The notes below the pieces were generated by a model. It searched no databases. It saw only the letters and a list, made by a program, of their open reading frames with translations, and had not been told where the DNA came from. Positions 1 through 9,960 of a DNA stretch of 64,000 nt are shown piece by piece (the first letter of the stretch is position 1; each line of letters begins with the position of its first letter). Source of the DNA: Streptomyces sp. KMM 9044 (lineage in GTDB: Bacteria > Actinomycetota > Actinomycetes > Streptomycetales > Streptomycetaceae); NCBI RefSeq assembly GCF_024701375.2, contig NZ_CP113910.1, positions 3,100,001 to 3,164,000 of the forward strand. The letters run 5' to 3'. A program made the position numbers and the translations under genes.

Positions 1-27
1 CCGTTGTCACACGGGGTGCCTGGCCAA

Positions 28-1005
28 CTAGACGAGTAAGTCCGAAGTCTCGTTGAGCGCAAAGGGTGAGGGTCCCGTTGGTCGATGTGTGACGAACGAC
101 CTCGAGACCCTCATCACCGCACTGTACGTGAAGATCGACGACGAGTTGGGAGGGCCGCGTTGGCTGGGCAGGCCGCCGTTGCTGACCGACTCCGAGCTGG
201 TGTGCGCCGCGGTCGCCCAGGCGATGCTCGGATTCACCTCCGAAGCCCACTGGCTGCGCTACGCCCGCAAGCACCTGGCCGGGATGTTTCCGTACCTGCC
301 CCAGCAGTCCGGCTACAACAAACGCCTGCGCGCGGCGCTCGGCCTGGTCAAGCGGGTCGTCCGGATGCTCGCGAAGGCGTCCGACTTCTGGCTGGACGAC
401 TGCTGGATCGTGGACTCCACCCCGGTGCCGTGCGGCATGTCGCGGCCCACCGTGAAACGCTCCGACCTGGCCGGATGGGCCGGATACGGCTACTGCGCCA
501 GCCACTCGCGGTTCTTCTGGGGGCTGCGGCTGTACCTCGTGTGCACCCCGGCCGGGATGCCGATCCTGTGGGCCCTGGCGGACCCCAAGATCGGCGAACG
601 CGAGGTGCTGGCCGCGATGCTGGAGGTCGAAGCAGGCGTCGTCGCCGAGCACGACGGCATCCTGCTCATCTCCGACAAGGGCTTCGCCGGCCGAGCTTTC
701 GAGCAGTTGCTGGCCGACCACGGCATCACCTTGCTGCGGCCCTCCCGCAAGCGCGAGAAGGCCCGGTACGGCGAGCCGATGCTGAAGAAGGTCCGCCAGC
801 TGATCGAGTCGGTCAACGACACCCTCAAAGGCCAGCTCGACCTGGAGGGCCACGGAGGGCGCAGCTGCGCGGGCGTCGCGGTCCGCGTCGCCCAGCGCAT
901 TCTGGCCATGGCCGCCGCGATCTGGCTGAACAACCTGACCGGCGCACCGATCACTCGATCGTTGATCGCCTACGACCACTGAAGACATACGACTTACTCG
1001 TCTAG
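28..1005 (+). mobile_element. IS982-family insertion sequence, apparently complete
   Basis: The element is bounded by a perfect 15-bp inverted repeat, CTAGACGAGTAAGTC, at 28-42 and its reverse complement at 991-1005. The 978-bp length and single transposase gene match the IS982 family. I see no convincing target-site duplication in the flanks (GGCCAA on the left, GGTCGC on the right). It ends 60 bp before the start of the large ATPase gene, so it has either landed in that gene's upstream region or separated it from former neighbours. Confidence 0.88.
89..982 (+). CDS. IS982-family DDE transposase
   Basis: It catalyses transposition of the surrounding element. A DDE catalytic triad can be read in the motifs IVDSTPVP (Asp), LISDKGF (Asp) and LIESVND (Glu), in the order and spacing expected for IS982 transposases. 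I prefer the GTG at 89 (reading VTNDLETL), which matches the usual family N-terminus; an in-frame ATG at 53 would add 12 residues. About 297 aa, the normal family size, with no frameshift, so probably functional. The stop lies 9 bp before the right terminal repeat. Confidence 0.88.
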   Translation: MTNDLETLITALYVKIDDELGGPRWLGRPPLLTDSELVCAAVAQAMLGFTSEAHWLRYARKHLAGMFPYLPQQSGYNKRLRAALGLVKRVVRMLAKASDFWLDDCWIVDSTPVPCGMSRPTVKRSDLAGWAGYGYCASHSRFFWGLRLYLVCTPAGMPILWALADPKIGEREVLAAMLEVEAGVVAEHDGILLISDKGFAGRAFEQLLADHGITLLRPSRKREKARYGEPMLKKVRQLIESVNDTLKGQLDLEGHGGRSCAGVAVRVAQRILAMAAAIWLNNLTGAPITRSLIAYDH

Positions 1006-1065
1006 GGTCGCTCCCACCGTGTTCAGCGCTCCGGGGGAGGCCTCGGGCCAACGAGGAGGACGCAC

Positions 1066-4000
1066 GTGCGCCTGAGCCTGACCGTCGTCGACCCGGCTGC
1101 TGGAGCGACCGCCGACGTGGTGCTCGACGCGGACCCGGAGTCGTCGGTGGGTGACATCACACGGGAGTTGGCGCAGCACGTCGGACCGGGTGGCAGCGCG
1201 CAGGTCATCCCCATCGGGAGCCACCGGGGAACCGGTGGACCGCTACAGGCTTTCGTCGACGGTTACCCGCTGGATCCGGCCGCCACCGTGGTCGAGTCGC
1301 CGCTGCGCGAAGGCGCCGTCGTCAGTCTGCAGGATCCGGCCGGCTGCGTCTTCGGGGAGCCGACCGGAGTGGTGGAGTTCCGCGTCGCCGGCGGTCCCGC
1401 GGCGGGCTCGGTGCACCGGCTGGGCGTAGGCCGGTACGACATCGGCAGCGGCCCGGCCGCACACCTGCGCATCGACGATCCCGAACTGGAGGCGCGTGCA
1501 GCGACGTTGTCGATCGCCATGGACGGCGCCTGCAAGGTCACCGTGCACGCGGAGAGCGGTAGGGCATCCGGTAAGGAAAACGCGTCCGGCAAGGAGCGCG
1601 GGGGCGACAAGGAGGGCGGCGGGGACGACGCATCCACCGCTCGGCGCGACGGTGAGCCCTTCGAAGGCGACGACTGGCCTCTGGGGTCTCAACTGGCGAT
1701 CGGCAACAGTCTGTTCGACCTCATCACGTATCTCCCGCCGGATGCTGCCCTGAAGTGGTCCGAGGACGGCACAGGTCTCGACTACAACCGTCCCCCTCGG
1801 CTGCGGCCCGCCGAGCGTCAGACCCGGTTCCGTTTGCCGTCGCCGCCCGGCGACTTCGAAGTGCGGCCGCTGCCCTGGCTGATGGCGCTCTTCCCACTGG
1901 TCGGTGCCGTGGTCGCGGTCATGATCTTCGGACGCTGGTACTACATGATCATGGCCCTGCTGAGCCCGATCATGCTCTTCGGCAACTACTTCGTGGACAA
2001 GAAGCACGGCCGGAAGTCGCACGCCAAGCGGATGAAGGAGTACAAGGAGACCAAGAAGCGGATCGAGAAGGACGCCGAGGACGCTCTGGTCACCGAACGG
2101 TCGGACCGGCGCCAGGCCGTTCCCGATCCGGCCGCCGTGTTGTCCTTCGGCACCGGCCCCCGCACCCGGTTGTGGGAGCGGCGGCGTACCGACGCCGACC
2201 ATCTGTTGCTGCGCGTGGGAACCGGCCGGGTCCGCTCCGAAGTCGTCCTCGACGACCCGGAGCAGGACGACCACAAGCGCGAGGTCACCTGGCAGATAGA
2301 GGACGCGCCGGTGGCGCTGCCGCTCAAGGATCTCGGGGTCATCGGCATCGCCGGTCCCGGCGAGTCCGCACAGGCTCTCGGGCGCTGGGCCGTGGCGCAG
2401 ACCGCGGTGCTGCACAGCCCCATGGACGTGCAGTTCTACGTACTGACCGAGCAGGGGGCGCGCACCCGCTGGGACTGGACGCGCTGGCTCCCGCACGCGC
2501 GTCCGTCGGGTGAGCAGGACATCAACGTCCTGATCGGTACGGACTCCGAGACAGTGGGTTCCCGGGTCGGTGAGCTGACTCAGCTGCTCGACGCGCGGCA
2601 GAAGGCGTTGAAGGAGGGCGACCGCCGTGACGGCCCGGCGTTCTCCGACCCCGACATCGTGGTCGTCTGGGACGGGTCCCGTCGGCTGCGTTCGCTGCCC
2701 GGTGTGGTCCGGCTGCTGCGCGAAGGGCCGGCCGTCGCCATGTACGCGATCTGTCTGGACGCCGAGGAACGTTTCCTGCCCGGGGAGTGCCAGGGCGTCG
2801 TCGTCGCCGAGCCGCGACGGACCGAGGGCACCGCGAACACCGCCGGCACCGCCCAGGCCAAGGCAGCGCAACCTGCCGTCGGCGGGTTTCCCTCCTTCCA
2901 CGCCTGGCACCAGGCCGCCCCCCGGCCCCAGGAGAGCGCACCCGAGGACCTCGAACTCCGGCTTCGGGTGGAGCAGAGCGGTGCCCGTCGGCTGACCGGC
3001 GTCCGGCCCGATTTCGTCTCCGCCGGCTGGTGCGCGCGGCTGGCCCGGTCGATGTCTCCCGTGCGCGACATCAGCGGCGAGACGGCGGACTCCGCACTGC
3101 CCGCCGCGAGCCGCCTGCTCGACGTCCTGCAGCTCGAGCCTCCGACGAGCGACGCGGTCGCCGCCCGCTGGCGGATGGGCGGCCAGTCGACGATGGCCGT
3201 GATCGGCGAGTCCTACGACGGTCCGTTCGGCATCGACATGCGCAAGGACGGCCCACACGGTCTGATCGCCGGTACCACCGGTTCGGGTAAGTCGGAGCTG
3301 CTCCAGACCATCGTGGCGGCGCTCGCGGTGGCGAACACTCCGGAGAACATGACCTTCGTGCTCGTCGACTACAAGGGCGGCTCCGCGTTCAAGGACTGTG
3401 TGAAACTGCCGCACACCGTCGGCATGGTCACCGACCTGGACGCCCACCTCGTCGAGCGGGCCCTGGAGTCGCTGGGTGCAGAGCTGAAACGGCGCGAACA
3501 CATCCTGGCCGACGCGGACGCCAAGGACATCGAGGACTACCAGGACCTCGTACGACGGGACCCCTCGCACGCGCCTGTGCCTCGGCTCCTCATCGTCATC
3601 GACGAGTTCGCGTCGATGGTGCGCGACCTGCCCGACTTCGTGACCGGACTCGTGAACATCGCGCAGCGAGGGCGGTCCCTCGGTATTCACCTGCTGCTCG
3701 CGACGCAGCGGCCCAGCGGCGTCGTCTCCCCCGAGATCCGCGCCAACACGAACCTCCGTATCGCGCTGCGTGTGACGGACGCCGGCGAGTCCTCGGACGT
3801 CATCGACGCACCGGAGGCCGGGCACATTTCGAAGAGCACGCCCGGCCGGGCGTACGTACGCCTTGGCCACGCCTCCCTCATCCCGTTCCAGTCCGGACGG
3901 GTGGGAGGGCGGCGTCCCGGCGCGGCGGATCCGCAGGCGCTGGCGCCCTGGGCGGGGGAGCTGACCTGGGAGGACCTGGGACGGCAGGCGTTGCGCAAAC

Positions 4001-5694
4001 CCAAGACGGAAACCCGCGAGGACGACGAGATCACCGACCTCAAGGTCCTCGTGGATGCCGTACGGGACGCCCACCAGGTACTCGGCATTCCGGCTCAGCA
4101 CTCCCCGTGGCTGCCCGCCCTGGAGGAGAGCCTGCAGCTGGACGATGTTCCCGCGGTGCGCCCCCGAGGTGCACTGCCCGCTGCCCCGTACGGCGTGGAG
4201 GACCTGCCCGGCGAGCAGGCCCGACGCCCGGTGGCCGTGGACTTCGCCACCTTCGGTCACCTGCTGGTCGGCGGTGCCCCTCGCACCGGCCGCTCGCAGT
4301 TGCTGCGGACCATCGCCGGTTCCCTGGCCCGTACGCTCTCGTGCGCCGATGTCCACCTGTACGGCATCGACTGCGGCAACGGCGCCCTCAACGCGCTGAC
4401 CCGGCTGCCGCACTGCGGCGCGGTCGTCGGCCGTAACCAGCTGGAGCGTGTCGTACGGTTGTTCACCCGCCTGAGCACAGAACTCACTCGCCGCCAGGAC
4501 CTGTTCGCCGAAAGCGGCTTCGCCGACATCGGGGAGCAGCGTGCCGCTGTCACCGAGGAGGAGCGGCTGCCGCACATCGTGCTGCTGCTGGACCGCTGGG
4601 AGGGCTGGCTGCCCACCCTGGGCGACTACGACCACGGCGACCTGACCGACCAGCTGATGACCATGATGCGTGAGGGCGCGAGCGTCGGTCTCCACGTCGT
4701 GATCACCGGTGATCGGCAGGTCCTGGCGGGACGCATCTCCTCGCTCACCGAGGACAAGTACGGTCTGCGCCTGGCGGACCGCGGCGACTTCTCCATGCTG
4801 GACATCAACTCCCGCAAGGTGCCCGAGGAGATCCCGCCGGGACGTGCCTTCCGCAACGAGACCGCCACGGAGACACAGTTCGCACTGCTCTCCGAGGACA
4901 CCACCGGTCAGGGGCAGGCAGCGGCCCTGGTCGCGATCGGCGAGGCCGCCACCGCCCACGACGCCGACGTCCCCCGTTCCCGCCGTCCGTTCCGGGTCGA
5001 CGTCCTGCCGAGCCGGATCTCCTTCGCTGACGCCTGGGCCATGCGCGACACGCACACGAGCGGATCACGGCTGTGGGCCGTGGTGGGTGTGGGCGGTGAC
5101 GAGCTCACCGCCTTCGGCCCCGACCTCGGCCAGGGCGTCCCGGCGTTCGTGATCGGCGGTCCCGCCAAGTCCGGGCGCAGCACGGTGCTGATGAACTTCG
5201 CCCGGTCGTATCTCGCCCAGGGCGTCCGTCTCGTCGTCGCCGCTCCTCGCCCGTCACCACTGCGGGAACTCGAGGGACGGGAAGGCGTGCTGAAGGTCTT
5301 CACCGGCCGTGACATCGACGAGGACGAATTGGAGGAGACCATCTCGTCCGCCAAGCCCGGGGACCCGGTCGTCGTCCTCGTCGACGACGCCGAGGTACTG
5401 GACGACTGCGACGCCGAGGACGTCTTCAGACGGATCGTGGAGCGTGGCGGCGAGGAAGGGCTCGCCGTCGTCATCGCCGGTGACGAGGAGGAGATCTGTG
5501 ACGGTTTCTCCGGCTGGCAAGTCGACGCGAAGAAGGCGCGCCGCGGCGTCCTGCTGTCGCCGCAGGACTCGTCCGCCGGAGATCTGATCGGTATCCGTAC
5601 GACGCGGAGCATGGTCGGTGGTCAGATCTCACCGGGCAAGGGGATGCTGCACCTGGGCAGCGGGGATCACCAGACGGTCACGACCGCGATGTGA
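1066..5694 (+). CDS. EccC/EssC-like FtsK/SpoIIIE ATPase with FHA-like N-terminus (type VII secretion type)
   Basis: 1542 aa, GTG start behind a GAGGAGGA ribosome binding site. The N-terminus has a ubiquitin/FHA-like part (residues about 1-170), then a pair of hydrophobic segments around residues 268-312 that should anchor it in the membrane. Three ATPase modules follow. The first has a full Walker A, GTTGSGKS (about 735-742), and Walker B, LLIVIDEF (about 841). The second (GAPRTGRS, about 1068) and third (GPAKSGRS, about 1363) have degenerate P-loops, as in EccC/EssC motors where only the first module is canonical. An FHA-bearing N-terminus resembles EssC of Firmicutes more than mycobacterial EccC. 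No eccB, eccD, mycosin or WXG100 gene is in the window, so it is an orphan here. Confidence 0.85.
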   Translation: MRLSLTVVDPAAGATADVVLDADPESSVGDITRELAQHVGPGGSAQVIPIGSHRGTGGPLQAFVDGYPLDPAATVVESPLREGAVVSLQDPAGCVFGEPTGVVEFRVAGGPAAGSVHRLGVGRYDIGSGPAAHLRIDDPELEARAATLSIAMDGACKVTVHAESGRASGKENASGKERGGDKEGGGDDASTARRDGEPFEGDDWPLGSQLAIGNSLFDLITYLPPDAALKWSEDGTGLDYNRPPRLRPAERQTRFRLPSPPGDFEVRPLPWLMALFPLVGAVVAVMIFGRWYYMIMALLSPIMLFGNYFVDKKHGRKSHAKRMKEYKETKKRIEKDAEDALVTERSDRRQAVPDPAAVLSFGTGPRTRLWERRRTDADHLLLRVGTGRVRSEVVLDDPEQDDHKREVTWQIEDAPVALPLKDLGVIGIAGPGESAQALGRWAVAQTAVLHSPMDVQFYVLTEQGARTRWDWTRWLPHARPSGEQDINVLIGTDSETVGSRVGELTQLLDARQKALKEGDRRDGPAFSDPDIVVVWDGSRRLRSLPGVVRLLREGPAVAMYAICLDAEERFLPGECQGVVVAEPRRTEGTANTAGTAQAKAAQPAVGGFPSFHAWHQAAPRPQESAPEDLELRLRVEQSGARRLTGVRPDFVSAGWCARLARSMSPVRDISGETADSALPAASRLLDVLQLEPPTSDAVAARWRMGGQSTMAVIGESYDGPFGIDMRKDGPHGLIAGTTGSGKSELLQTIVAALAVANTPENMTFVLVDYKGGSAFKDCVKLPHTVGMVTDLDAHLVERALESLGAELKRREHILADADAKDIEDYQDLVRRDPSHAPVPRLLIVIDEFASMVRDLPDFVTGLVNIAQRGRSLGIHLLLATQRPSGVVSPEIRANTNLRIALRVTDAGESSDVIDAPEAGHISKSTPGRAYVRLGHASLIPFQSGRVGGRRPGAADPQALAPWAGELTWEDLGRQALRKPKTETREDDEITDLKVLVDAVRDAHQVLGIPAQHSPWLPALEESLQLDDVPAVRPRGALPAAPYGVEDLPGEQARRPVAVDFATFGHLLVGGAPRTGRSQLLRTIAGSLARTLSCADVHLYGIDCGNGALNALTRLPHCGAVVGRNQLERVVRLFTRLSTELTRRQDLFAESGFADIGEQRAAVTEEERLPHIVLLLDRWEGWLPTLGDYDHGDLTDQLMTMMREGASVGLHVVITGDRQVLAGRISSLTEDKYGLRLADRGDFSMLDINSRKVPEEIPPGRAFRNETATETQFALLSEDTTGQGQAAALVAIGEAATAHDADVPRSRRPFRVDVLPSRISFADAWAMRDTHTSGSRLWAVVGVGGDELTAFGPDLGQGVPAFVIGGPAKSGRSTVLMNFARSYLAQGVRLVVAAPRPSPLRELEGREGVLKVFTGRDIDEDELEETISSAKPGDPVVVLVDDAEVLDDCDAEDVFRRIVERGGEEGLAVVIAGDEEEICDGFSGWQVDAKKARRGVLLSPQDSSAGDLIGIRTTRSMVGGQISPGKGMLHLGSGDHQTVTTAM

Positions 5695-5711
5695 CGTCGC
5701 ATGTGACGCGT

Positions 5712-5751
5712 GGGCCCCGGATCCGTCCGTCGAACACCGGATCCGGGGCCC
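5712..5751 (+). terminator. Strong hairpin after the EccC-like gene
   Basis: A perfect 14-bp stem (GGGCCCCGGATCCG at 5712-5725 pairing with 5738-5751) with a 12-nt loop begins 17 bp after the stop codon. It lies between converging genes, so it may stop both. There is no clear U-tract, which is common in Streptomyces. Confidence 0.8.
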
Positions 5752-5771
5752 GTCCGTGCCGTCACTTGGTG

Positions 5772-7204
5772 TCATACGGCTGGCAGGGCGCGGACCTCGG
5801 GTCCGTGGGTCGACAGCAGTCGGTTGCCGGGGAGTCCGACCTGCCGGGTTTCTCCGTGGTCCCTGTTGTCGTCGTAGACCCGGCGGGCCTTGCCCGATGC
5901 GGCGTCCAGGGCGAAGGCGCCACCGCCCAGTGGGCCGGAGGCGCCGTACGGGGTGGCGCCGGCCTTCAGGAACGTCTGCGGCACATGGCCGTCTCCCGGG
6001 TCCTCGCAGAGCCAGGTCCGCGGGCCGGTCTTCGCGTTCACGGCCCAGACAACGCCGTCGTAGTCACCGTCGGCCAGGAACACTTTGCCGTCGTGGAAGA
6101 GGAGTTGGGCGCCCGGACGGCAGACGCCCGGTTTGGACCAGCGGGTTGTGCCCTTCTCCTCGCGTCGTAGGGGACTAGCGGATCGCCGCTGACCAGGAAC
6201 AGCCCGTCGTGCGTGAGGAGCGGCACGCCGGTGCCGGTGCTGTCGGCCGCGGCCGACTCGTGCCACAGCGGCTGAGGTGCCGCACCTGCCGACGGGGTGG
6301 TGAAGTCCTCGCCCGCGGGTTCAGCCGAACCGCCCTTGTCCGGACCGTCCGTTGCCGCGTCGGTGGCGTCGTCCCCTGACGTGAGCGCCCAGGTGACACC
6401 GCCGCCGACCGCCGCGACGGCCACAGCGCCGCCGAGGGCCAGGCCGGGTATCCGACGGCGGGAGGAGACAGAGCCGGTCTGCGCGCCGTCCGGGCCGCCC
6501 CGTACCGTGCCGGGGAGGGGCACGCCGGGGCCGTGACCGCTTTGGGGCGCGCCGTACGCGGGTGCCGGGACACCGCCGGGCTGCGTGCCGTACCCGGCCG
6601 ACGGCGTACCGGGCGACGGTGCCCCGTCCAGCATCGTCGGCGGAGGACCGGAGGAGGCCGCCGGCTGTCCCGGGGGGGGGCGACGCCGGTTGCCTTGGGA
6701 GCCTCCAGGTCCAGGATCCCCGCGGCGTGGGTCGCAATCGTCGACACAACCGCGGAGGGCAGCCAGCCCCACAGGACCGCGGCAATGCCCTGCTCGGCCA
6801 GGGCTGCCACGATCTCCGAAGGTACCGGTCGCTGCTCCGGGTCCTTCATCAGGCAGGCACGGACCAGACCGAGCAAGGACTGCGGTACGCCGGTGAGGTC
6901 CGCCTCTCCGTGGACGACCTGGTACAAGAGGGCAGCATGCGAGGCCGCACCGTCACCGAAGGCACCCCGTCCGGTCGCCGCGAACACGAGTACGGCTCCC
7001 CGTGAGAAAAAGCCGGCCGCCGTGCCGATGTCCTTGTCCGTCGCCTGCTCCGGCGACATGTAACCGGGTGAACCGACCACAACCCCGGTCTGTGTCATGC
7101 GGCTTCCGTCCACCGCTCGCGCGATGCCGAAGTCGATGACGCGCACCCCTTGCGCTCCTTGCGCTCCTTGCGCTCCTTGCGCTCCTTGCGCTCCTTGCGC
7201 TCCG
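5772..7204 (-). pseudogene. Broken Ser/Thr protein kinase (PASTA/PQQ-like type) gene
   Basis: The recognisable kinase part starts at VRVIDFGIAR (DFG at about 7141-7129) and continues through SPGYMSPEQ, the activation segment and the C-lobe. A Pro/Gly-rich linker, a membrane segment (GLALGGAVAVAAVGGGVTWA) and an outer domain like a PQQ/beta-propeller repeat follow. Everything before DFG, including the glycine loop, the catalytic Lys and HRD, is missing and is replaced by Ala-Gln-Gly tripeptides from a 9-bp repeat. The frame also shifts twice, each equal to a missing base: once at the nine-G run (6672-6680) and once near 6160-6175. Active kinase cannot be made from this copy. One or both shifts could be sequencing errors; the lost N-lobe could not. 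Confidence 0.8.
7151..7204. repeat. 9-bp tandem repeat, six units
   Basis: TGCGCTCCT is repeated five times perfectly from 7151 to 7195, followed by one unit with a final G. Read on the minus strand it encodes Ala-Gln-Gly repeats directly ahead of the DFG motif of the broken kinase, so it marks the point where the upstream kinase sequence was lost. Confidence 0.95.
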
Positions 7205-7271
7205 TCCGACTCTCCCCCGTCGCACCCGTACCCGGGAACCTTTCAGCAGGGTAGTGGTCGGCCCCACGTCC

Positions 7272-8129
<858 letters not shown>

Positions 8130-8233
8130 CTAGACCTCGTGCCACGGGGCGGACTCCCCGGGCCCGGTATCGCCTCGACGCATGAAGCGGAAGTGAACAT
8201 TCAAACATTCGGGTGACGTGATCTTGACCTCTA

Positions 8234-8261
8234 TTGCGTGCGGGCGGTCGCGTGCTAGGCT
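8234..8261 (+). promoter_or_regulatory. Candidate promoter of the cold-shock gene
   Basis: TTGCGT (8234-8239) and TAGGCT (8256-8261) are 16 bp apart and resemble a principal-sigma promoter. Transcription from about 8268 would leave a leader of roughly 150 nt before the ATG at 8421; long leaders are typical for cold-shock mRNAs. The rest of the 8121-8420 gap shows no gene. Confidence 0.45.
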
Positions 8262-8420
8262 CGTCCGCAAGTTGCAGTTTGGTTTCCCTTGCAGTACAGA
8301 GCCTGCGGAGCATGTGACCGCGGGCTCTCGTCGTTCTCAGACGGATGCGATTGTGCAGAATTGGTCTTCACACTTGCTGGGTTCTGGAGCAGGGCAACCC
8401 TTTGGGCCCAAGGAGGGCTT

Positions 8421-8624
8421 ATGGCTACCGGAACCGTGAAGTGGTTCAACGCCGAAAAGGGCTTTGGTTTCATCGCCCAGGAAGGCGGAGGCCCCGACGT
8501 CTTCGTCCACTACTCCGCGATCAATGCGAGCGGCTTCCGCTCTCTCGAAGAGAACCAGCAGGTGTCCTTCGACGTCACGCAGGGCCCCAAGGGCCCGCAG
8601 GCGGAGAATGTCACCCCGGTCTGA
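8421..8624 (+). CDS. Cold-shock protein, CspA family
   Basis: A 67-aa single-domain cold-shock protein that binds single-stranded RNA/DNA and acts as an RNA chaperone. The RNA-binding motifs KGFGFI (residues 13-18) and VFVHY (27-31) are intact, and [17 protein letters not shown] is the standard Streptomyces opening. The ATG at 8421 follows AAGGAGGGC. Upstream in-frame codons exist but would add a non-conserved extension, so I reject them. Its own terminator follows. Confidence 0.97.
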   Translation: MATGTVKWFNAEKGFGFIAQEGGGPDVFVHYSAINASGFRSLEENQQVSFDVTQGPKGPQAENVTPV

Positions 8625-8658
8625 TCCTCTCCGATCCGGGAACGACTAGCAGTACCCA

Positions 8659-8699
8659 AGGAGCCCCGCGCCGTCAGGCGAAAGGGGCTCCTGCCTTTT
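8659..8699 (+). terminator. Terminator after the cold-shock gene
   Basis: A 9-bp stem, AGGAGCCCC (8659-8667) with GGGGCTCCT (8684-8692), is followed by a T-rich stretch (TGCCTTTTCC). It starts 35 bp after the stop: a textbook intrinsic terminator. Confidence 0.85.
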
Positions 8700-8764
8700 C
8701 CCGGCGCCCTGAAGCAGAGCTGCCGCGCACGCCCTGTCAGTGGCGGCGGTTAGTCTCTCCGTCC

Positions 8765-9472
8765 ATGACCGATGCCATCCGCGCCTTCTACGACGCCGTC
8801 GCCGAGGACTACGCCGACCGCTTCCGCGACGTTTTCGCCGCCCAGCCCTTGGAACTGGCGCTGCTGACCGGATTCGCCGGGCTCGTCAGAACGGCGAGCG
8901 GCACCGGCGGCAAGGTGGCCGACCTCGGATGTGGTCCCGGGTGGGTGACGGCCCACCTGGCCTCCCGCGGGCTGGACGTCTTCGGCCTCGACCTGTCGGA
9001 ATCGATGCTCAGGGTCGCCCGCCGCGAGAACCCCGGCCTGCGGTTCGAGCAGGGTTCGATGCGGGAGCCGGGCATCCCGGACGGCACGCTGGCCGGCGTC
9101 GTCTCGTGGTACTCGAGCATCCACACCCCGCAGGAGGGCCTGCCGGCGCTGTTCGCCGGATTCCGCCGGCTCCTGGTGCCCGGGGGGCATCTGCTGCTCG
9201 CCTTCCAGGCCGGCGAGAAAGCCCTCCGCCTCGAGCGCCCCTTCGGTCATCCGGTCACCCTGGACTTCCAGCGGCGCCGTCCGGACCGGATGGCCGAGGC
9301 CCTGGAGACGGCCGGGTTCACCCTCGTGCTGCGATCCGAGCGGGCCGCGGACGAGGAACAGGGCGAGTCGACGCCCCAGGCGTTCCTCATCGCCCGCAGA
9401 CCGCCCGCCGACCGCTCAGGACCACCGTGTGCGGGCCACGTTCGCGTTGTCGAAGGGCAGGTCGGCGAGTGA
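8765..9472 (+). CDS. Class I SAM-dependent methyltransferase
   Basis: The product (235 aa) has the SAM-binding motif I VADLGCGPGW (residues 51-60), an acidic motif II region (DVFGLDLSESML) and GGHLLLAF, as in small-molecule methyltransferases of the UbiE-like fold; substrate unknown. The last 20 or so residues, after FLIARRPPADR, look unlike the family and run into the remains of the next gene, so the original stop may have been lost when the neighbouring DNA was rearranged. Confidence 0.82.
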   Translation: MTDAIRAFYDAVAEDYADRFRDVFAAQPLELALLTGFAGLVRTASGTGGKVADLGCGPGWVTAHLASRGLDVFGLDLSESMLRVARRENPGLRFEQGSMREPGIPDGTLAGVVSWYSSIHTPQEGLPALFAGFRRLLVPGGHLLLAFQAGEKALRLERPFGHPVTLDFQRRRPDRMAEALETAGFTLVLRSERAADEEQGESTPQAFLIARRPPADRSGPPCAGHVRVVEGQVGE

Positions 9473-9890
9473 TCCGTTCCGCGCCGGCGCCCTGAGGCGG
9501 GGCGGGCGGATCGTGGCGACGGCGTCCGTCGCCGGCGCCGGGATCGCCGGCACCACGGGCCAGACGCACCACGGGCCAGACGCACCACGGGCCAGACGCA
9601 CTACGGGGCCTCCACGGCCGGCGCCATCGGCCTGGTCCGCGCCCTCGCCGCGCGCGGCGGCCGAGCACGGGGTGACGGTGAACGCGGTCGCCTCCGGGTT
9701 CGTCGAGACGACGATGACGGCCGCGGTCCCGCCGCTCATCCGCGGGGCGGGCCGGCGCATGAACTCCCTGGCCCAGGGCGGCCTTCCCGTCGACATCGCC
9801 GAGACCGCCGCCTGGCTCGCCCACCCGGCCCCGGGCGCGGTCAACGGGCAGGTCGTACGGGTCTGTGGCCAGAGCCTGCTGGGGGCGTGA
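9426..9890 (+). pseudogene. FabG-like short-chain reductase, decayed C-terminal half
   Basis: Similarity to 3-oxoacyl-ACP reductases starts in the middle of the protein (VRATFALSK...RGGRIVATASVAG), so the N-terminal cofactor-binding half is missing. The Ser-Tyr-Lys region is destroyed: a 16-bp sequence is present three times (9554-9601) where the catalytic THYxASxAG stretch should be. That adds 32 bp, and one further extra base near 9650 brings the frame back, after which EHGVTVNAVASGFVETTMTA and GGLPVDIAETAAWLA read normally. It cannot make a working reductase. Confidence 0.8.
9554..9601. repeat. 16-bp tandem repeat, three perfect units
   Basis: CACGGGCCAGACGCAC occurs three times without a mismatch (9554-9569, 9570-9585, 9586-9601). 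One copy encodes the GQTH ahead of the reductase catalytic tyrosine; the two extra copies are an in-place expansion. Confidence 0.97.
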
Positions 9891-9960
9891 CCACCATGGC
9901 CTCCGTACCCCCGCTCCCCTCCGTACCCCCGTTATCTTTTTCGCGGCCTCACCGTCCCCA

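Noticed and set aside
1..27. Target-site duplication for the IS982 element
   Set aside because: The sequences outside the two terminal repeats do not match over any useful length.
1243..5055. A 1270-residue open frame on the minus strand opposite the EccC-like gene
   Set aside because: It is a shadow frame caused by high GC; the plus-strand gene has clear ATPase motifs and a ribosome binding site, and the minus translation has low complexity and no domain.
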